From SCUS01 sp966211675 (GTDB taxonomy: Bacteria > Myxococcota_A > Polyangia > Polyangiales > Ga0077539), in NCBI GenBank assembly GCA_966211675.1, contig CBIHPK010000004.1:98322-162321 (forward strand): a stretch of 64,000 nucleotides of DNA, written 5' to 3'. Positions 60,616 through 64,000 of this stretch are shown piece by piece (position 1 is the first letter of the stretch; the number at the start of each line of letters is the position of its first letter). The notes under the pieces are model-generated. The model worked only from the letters and a program-made list of their open reading frames with translations, made no database searches and was not told where the DNA came from. The translations under genes were made by a program, and so were the position numbers.

Positions 60616-60635
60616 GGGGACGGGGGGGATCAGCG
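60610..60635. terminator. Short hairpin joining the stop codons of two convergent genes
   Basis: CGCTGA (60610-60615) pairs with TCAGCG (60630-60635) around a 14-base G-rich loop; the TGA stop of the deacetylase pairs with the stop (TCA) of the barrel protein. The stem is short and there is no T-tract. Confidence 0.35.
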
Positions 60636-61457
60636 GCCGGGGGCGGCGCCGAAGTACCAGACGGCGGAGACCGAGCCGCTGATGATCTGGTCGAGGCCGT
60701 AGTGCGGGCCCACCGTGGTGCCGATGCCGAAGCCCGACGACGAGGCGGTGGTGGTGTCGTTGGTGCTGAGCACCACCGACTTGAAGCTGTTGCTGTTGTA
60801 GGCGAGGCCGAAGCCGAACTGCGCCTGGAGGCCGAGCTGCGGCAGGCCGATGAAGCCGAACTGCATCTCCGCGACCGCGTTGGCGCCGAGGCCGAACTGC
60901 ACCGCGCTGAGGGTGTTGTCGGTCGTCGAGGTGCCCGAGCCGGTGGTGATGCCGCTCGTGCCGTAGCGGAAGAAGAGGTACGGGTCGAGGTGGATGGCGA
61001 GGTGCTTCGCCTCGGCGATCATGATGGGCAGGCCCACCTGCAGGCCGAGCCCGAAGAAGTTCGGGTTGTCCGACGACTGCTGCATCGTGTTGCCGCCCGA
61101 CTGCACCGTGCGGGTGTTGGACCCGCTGGAGAAGCCGATGCCGAGGCCGGCCTCGAGGCCGAGCGAGCCGTTGAGCCAGTAGCGAACGCCCACGGTGTGG
61201 AGCGCCTGCGTGCCGCCCTGCGTGGCCATGCCGCCGGTGAACGAGAGGGCCGGCATGTCGGCCGAGCCGAAGTAGCGGAGACCGAGGTGGCCGGTGACCA
61301 CCGAGTGGTCCGTCGGGCCGGAGGTGTCCGTGATCGACCCGCCGGTCGACGTCGCGGTCGAGGGCGCCACCTGGGTGGTGCTGAGGTCCTGCGCGCCCAC
61401 GGTCGTCGCGCCCAGCGCGATTGCCGCACCCATCAACTTTGAAATTAGTCCACGCAT
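60630..61457 (-). CDS. Outer-membrane beta-barrel protein
   Basis: A 275-residue protein: signal peptide (about 1-21, cleaved after TTVGA), a Thr/Ser-rich linker (STTQVAPSTATSTGG), then alternating hydrophobic/polar beta strands rich in Gly, Phe and Tyr (HLGLRYFGSADMPALSF, VGVRYWLNGSLGLEAGLG, AEMQFGFIGLPQLGLQAQF), ending in SAVWYFGAAPGR; a barrel of about eight to ten strands is likely. Similar small barrels are widespread in Myxococcota with no known role. The ATG at 61457 has AAGGTG about 12 bases upstream, so the longer reading from 61547 is leader. It converges on the deacetylase gene. Its base composition is less GC-rich at third positions than the neighbours in the Thr/Ser linker. Confidence 0.82.
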   Translation of the reverse strand: MRGLISKLMGAAIALGATTVGAQDLSTTQVAPSTATSTGGSITDTSGPTDHSVVTGHLGLRYFGSADMPALSFTGGMATQGGTQALHTVGVRYWLNGSLGLEAGLGIGFSSGSNTRTVQSGGNTMQQSSDNPNFFGLGLQVGLPIMIAEAKHLAIHLDPYLFFRYGTSGITTGSGTSTTDNTLSAVQFGLGANAVAEMQFGFIGLPQLGLQAQFGFGLAYNSNSFKSVVLSTNDTTTASSSGFGIGTTVGPHYGLDQIISGSVSAVWYFGAAPGR

Positions 61458-61606
61458 CTTGGTCTTCACCTTCTGCTCATTCCCTGATGGCCCACCGACG
61501 GTCCACCCAAGCGGCCGCTGTTTCCTTCGGATCCCTGGGGTTGTCAAGCTACCCGTCCGCCCTCGCAGGAATCAACAAATAGAGCGGTATCGGAAGCGCC
61601 GTGGGC

Positions 61607-63082
61607 TCAGGGCGGAGGCGCGAGGGAGAACACCTGATAGCGCCCCGCGGGCCGCACCGGATCGACCCTCCAGCCGTGCGCCCGGAGCCCGTCGGCGATG
61701 CGGTAGATCGCGTCCCAGGAGTCGAGCACCACGAGGTGCGTGGGCCGCGTGTCGAGCGCGAGACGGTGCACCGCGTCGGCCCTCGACGCTCCGCAGGTCG
61801 CCCAGGTGAGCCGCCGGTGCAGCGCGACCGCGCGAGGGGTCTTGAGCCCCACGAGGTCGACCAGCTGGCGCTCGCCCGCGAAGGCGAGGTAGCCGACGTC
61901 GTGCACCAGCACCCTCGCGTCGCGAGGCAGCGAGGTGCGGACGAAGGTCGCCACGCCGCCCAGCTCGGCGCGGGTGAAGGCGCACCGCAGCCGGTGCTGC
62001 TCCCAGCGGTCGCCGAGGCCCCACACGCTGGCGTCGACCGAGACGAGGGCGATCGCGAGGGCCGCGCCGCGGATCCATCGGGAGGGGTTCGCTCGCGCCG
62101 CGGCGATCGCGGCGAGGGCGAAGGGCAGCAGGGCATACTGGTAGCGGTATTCGTAGTGCCCGAGGGCTCCGGGAAACTGCGTGGTGTACGCGAGCACCAT
62201 GGCGGCGGCGGTGAGCATCCCCACCCTCCCCGCGGCGGCGAAGGGCCAGAGCACCAGCGAGCGGGTGAGGTAGCCGACGCCGTCGGCGAAGCCCCGGAGG
62301 TTGTGGCGCGCCCACTCCCAGCGGACCTTGATCGGGATGCACCCCTCCGCGAAGAAGACCCGCTTGGCGGCGATGGTCGAGGGCACGAGAGCGCCCAGCT
62401 GCACGAGGTTGAGCAGCGCCCAGGGGGCCGCGCCGAGGGAGGCCAGCGAGAGGTCCGTGAGCGCGCGGCGGACGTCGAGGGCGCCCTCGCGGCGGAGGCG
62501 CAGCCAGCGGGTGGCCATGAGCGCCGCGGAGGCGACGGAGAGCTCCGGCCGGAGGAAGGGCAGCAGGCCGCAGAGCCAGGGCTGGAGCGGCGACGACGCT
62601 CCCGAGGTCCCCGGCTCGGTCAGCGCGAGGCACCACGCGAGCGCTCCCATCGCGAGGCCGGTCTCCAGGCCGTTGGTGAGCTGGTGCGGCACCTCGGCGA
62701 CGACCAGCGACAGGGCGACGAGCAGCGCCGCGTCCCAGCGCGACAGCCGGTAGCGCACGCCCAGCGCCAGCACGCCGGTCACGTAGACGGCGATGCCCAC
62801 CCAGGCGCCGAGCCAGCCCGCGGCCTCGCCGTGCACCGCCGCCCCGAGCAGCGCGATGAGCACCGTGTGCACCGAGCTGGTGGCGCCCACCATCGCGGCG
62901 ACGCCGAACTGCGGGTCGAAGCCGCGGCGCAGCACCTCGGCGTTGTGCAGCGTGATGTACGCGTCGTCGACCGGGAGCGTGGTCCCCTCGGAGCGGTAGT
63001 GGACCACCGCCGCGAGGCTCACCGCCGAGAGGGCAAGAGCGTACGCCACCCGACGCGAGACCGCAGACCAGGGAGCTCTCAC
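61607..63082 (-). CDS. GT-C-like membrane protein with DDAY motif
   Basis: A 491-residue protein with about ten membrane helices. The first outside loop carries TLPVDDAYITLHNAEVLRRG, a DDAF/DDAY motif found in a large family of predicted glycosyltransferases (including mycobacterial arabinofuranosyl-transferase-like proteins), followed by SSVHTVLIALLGAAVHG. A soluble C-terminal region (about 395-491) contains DARVLVHDVGYLAFAGERQ and LVDLVGLKTPRAV, usual in this family. The GTG at 63082 overlaps the stop of the upstream gene by four bases (GTGA). This is the fourth GT-C-like protein in the window. Donor and acceptor unknown. Confidence 0.8.
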   Translation of the reverse strand: MRAPWSAVSRRVAYALALSAVSLAAVVHYRSEGTTLPVDDAYITLHNAEVLRRGFDPQFGVAAMVGATSSVHTVLIALLGAAVHGEAAGWLGAWVGIAVYVTGVLALGVRYRLSRWDAALLVALSLVVAEVPHQLTNGLETGLAMGALAWCLALTEPGTSGASSPLQPWLCGLLPFLRPELSVASAALMATRWLRLRREGALDVRRALTDLSLASLGAAPWALLNLVQLGALVPSTIAAKRVFFAEGCIPIKVRWEWARHNLRGFADGVGYLTRSLVLWPFAAAGRVGMLTAAAMVLAYTTQFPGALGHYEYRYQYALLPFALAAIAAARANPSRWIRGAALAIALVSVDASVWGLGDRWEQHRLRCAFTRAELGGVATFVRTSLPRDARVLVHDVGYLAFAGERQLVDLVGLKTPRAVALHRRLTWATCGASRADAVHRLALDTRPTHLVVLDSWDAIYRIADGLRAHGWRVDPVRPAGRYQVFSLAPPP

Positions 63083-64000
63083 GGGGCGTCGCGGTCCGGG
63101 GTGGGGCTGAGCTGCGAGCGGATCCAGGCGTCCCAGGGCGAGGCCGGATCGGCGCTCGCGGCGCGCTCGAGATCGCGCGGGTCGCGGCGCAGCAGGGCCT
63201 GGGCGCGCAGCACCACCGGGGCCTCGTCGATGGCGGCGAGCACCAGGGCCTCGGCGCCCGACCGGTCGACCCCGGAGCAGCGGGCGGGCGAGCGGGCGCA
63301 GAGCAGCACCCTCCACCCCGACGACCACGCGGCCGTCTCCGGATCGCTGGCCGCCGCGGCGAGGTCCTGCTGCGTGAGCGCCGTGGGCGAGGACCACGCC
63401 ACGCTGGCGGCGCGGGCCAGGCGGCCCTCTCCGGTCTCGACCTCGGAGAGCGCTCCATCGGGGGCGCGGCCCAGCCGATCGAGCCGTGCCGCGGCGGCGA
63501 CGCGCAGGGCGTCCCTCGCCTCGACGCCCTCCCCCGCGAGCGCTCGCAGCCGGAGCATCGCGCGCTCGATCGCCACGTCCGCGAGCGGCCCGTGCCCTGC
63601 CCGGTCGAGCGCGCCGGCGAGCGCGGCGGTCACCAGCACCAGGGCGCTGCCCCGGGGGGAGCCCTCCGCTCGCCCCATCGCCCCGGAGCGCACGCAGCGC
63701 CCGGCCCACGGTCCGAGGGATCGCGTCGCCACGTCCGGCGCCCGCTCTCCCACGTCGACCAGCGCCGCGACGCGCAGGGCCTGCGAAACCCGGTCGCTCT
63801 CGGCCAGCGCCAGGGCCCTCACGGTGGCGGCCCCGGCGACGCCCTCCCCCATCGCGAGCGCCGACTCCTCCAGCGCACGAGAGCGCTCTCCCACGCGAAG
63901 CCAGAGCCACGCGAGGGTCGTGCGGTCGACCGGGCCGCGGCGTCGGGAGAGCGCGTCGACGGCGGAGCGGGCTCCCACGGTGTCGCCGCTGCACACTCGG
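63079..64000 (-). CDS. Unidentified Ala-rich helical protein, 5' end outside window
   Basis: At least 307 codons, open to the window edge; its start is not seen. The chain is strongly Ala/Leu/Arg-rich and helical, with loosely repeated segments (ERSRALEESALAMGEGVAG, EARDALRVAAAARLDRLG), compatible with TPR-like repeats, and it ends near EAPVVLRAQALLRRDPRDLE. No signal or membrane helix is visible in this part. Its stop overlaps the GTG of the GT-C-like gene by four bases, which makes a shared function in surface-sugar or membrane-protein biology plausible. I do not recognise a family. Confidence 0.6.
   Translation of the reverse strand, partial: RVCSGDTVGARSAVDALSRRRGPVDRTTLAWLWLRVGERSRALEESALAMGEGVAGAATVRALALAESDRVSQALRVAALVDVGERAPDVATRSLGPWAGRCVRSGAMGRAEGSPRGSALVLVTAALAGALDRAGHGPLADVAIERAMLRLRALAGEGVEARDALRVAAAARLDRLGRAPDGALSEVETGEGRLARAASVAWSSPTALTQQDLAAAASDPETAAWSSGWRVLLCARSPARCSGVDRSGAEALVLAAIDEAPVVLRAQALLRRDPRDLERAASADPASPWDAWIRSQLSPTPDRDAP

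Noticed and set aside
61519..61547. Perfect TTGACA upstream of the barrel-protein gene
   Set aside because: No acceptable -10 box at 16-18 bases (GAAACA is a poor match), so not listed as a promoter.

Overview
The window looks like a chromosomal segment from a flagellated member of the Myxococcota, probably a Polyangia or Sandaracinaceae-like lineage. The evidence is very GC-rich DNA, dense gene packing, many lipoproteins, Ser/Thr kinases with the HRDVSPQN-type loop, PEGA and cysteine-rich repeat proteins, and a C-terminal signal of the MYXO-CTERM type. I saw no tRNA, rRNA, CRISPR array, IS element or prophage.

Layout. 1-8409: the end of a flagellar cluster (fliD partial, fliS, flaG), then two tandem TPR/GT41-type glycosyltransferases that resemble FlmG flagellin glycosyltransferases, an OmpA/TSP3 protein and a sigma-54 activator on the other strand. 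8410-8824 is a gene-free spacer. 8825-13545: membrane patatin, FtsB-like protein and a GAF-GAF-GGDEF diguanylate cyclase. 13701-20842: two convergent, paralogous cysteine-repeat lipoproteins, the second translationally linked to a TPR/PEGA protein. 20846-25887 (minus strand): Ser/Thr kinase, RpoH-like sigma factor, SAH hydrolase, and an ArsR-methyltransferase fusion whose stop overlaps the ahcY start.

26050-34070: a fused TRAP transporter, a cupredoxin lipoprotein, a DUF2079 membrane protein coupled to a PP2C phosphatase, and a polytopic membrane protein. 34148-38684: metallophosphoesterase, then a tightly coupled run of kinase, TetR/FadR-like regulator and two small lipoproteins. 38673-44056: an LpoA-like lipoprotein divergent from a three-gene succinate dehydrogenase operon (sdhC-A-B). 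44081-50748: a cysteine-rich lipoprotein, a DUF1517-like membrane protein, a frameshifted membrane-anchored SspB-like gene, a GH43 lipoprotein, and a phosphodiester glycosidase with seven VCBS repeats and a MYXO-CTERM tail.

50835-64000: leucine-rich-repeat protein, lipoprotein, class II glutamine amidotransferase with an AtzA/MtaD-type amidohydrolase, an IgGFc-binding-like lipoprotein, a GT-C protein, single-strand DNA-binding protein overlapping a polysaccharide deacetylase, an outer-membrane barrel protein, a second GT-C protein and a partial gene.

Common threads are surface glycobiology (two GT41-like enzymes, four GT-C-like membrane proteins, GH43, NAGPA-type glycosidase, NodB deacetylase), reversible Ser/Thr phosphorylation (two kinases, one phosphatase), and extensive start/stop overlap. 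At three convergent gene ends the two stop codons lie in opposite arms of one hairpin. The least expected items are the frameshifted SspB-like gene, the CTG start inferred for the first glycosyltransferase, and the nearly leaderless, palindrome-overlapped promoter proposed for the arsR-ahcY unit.
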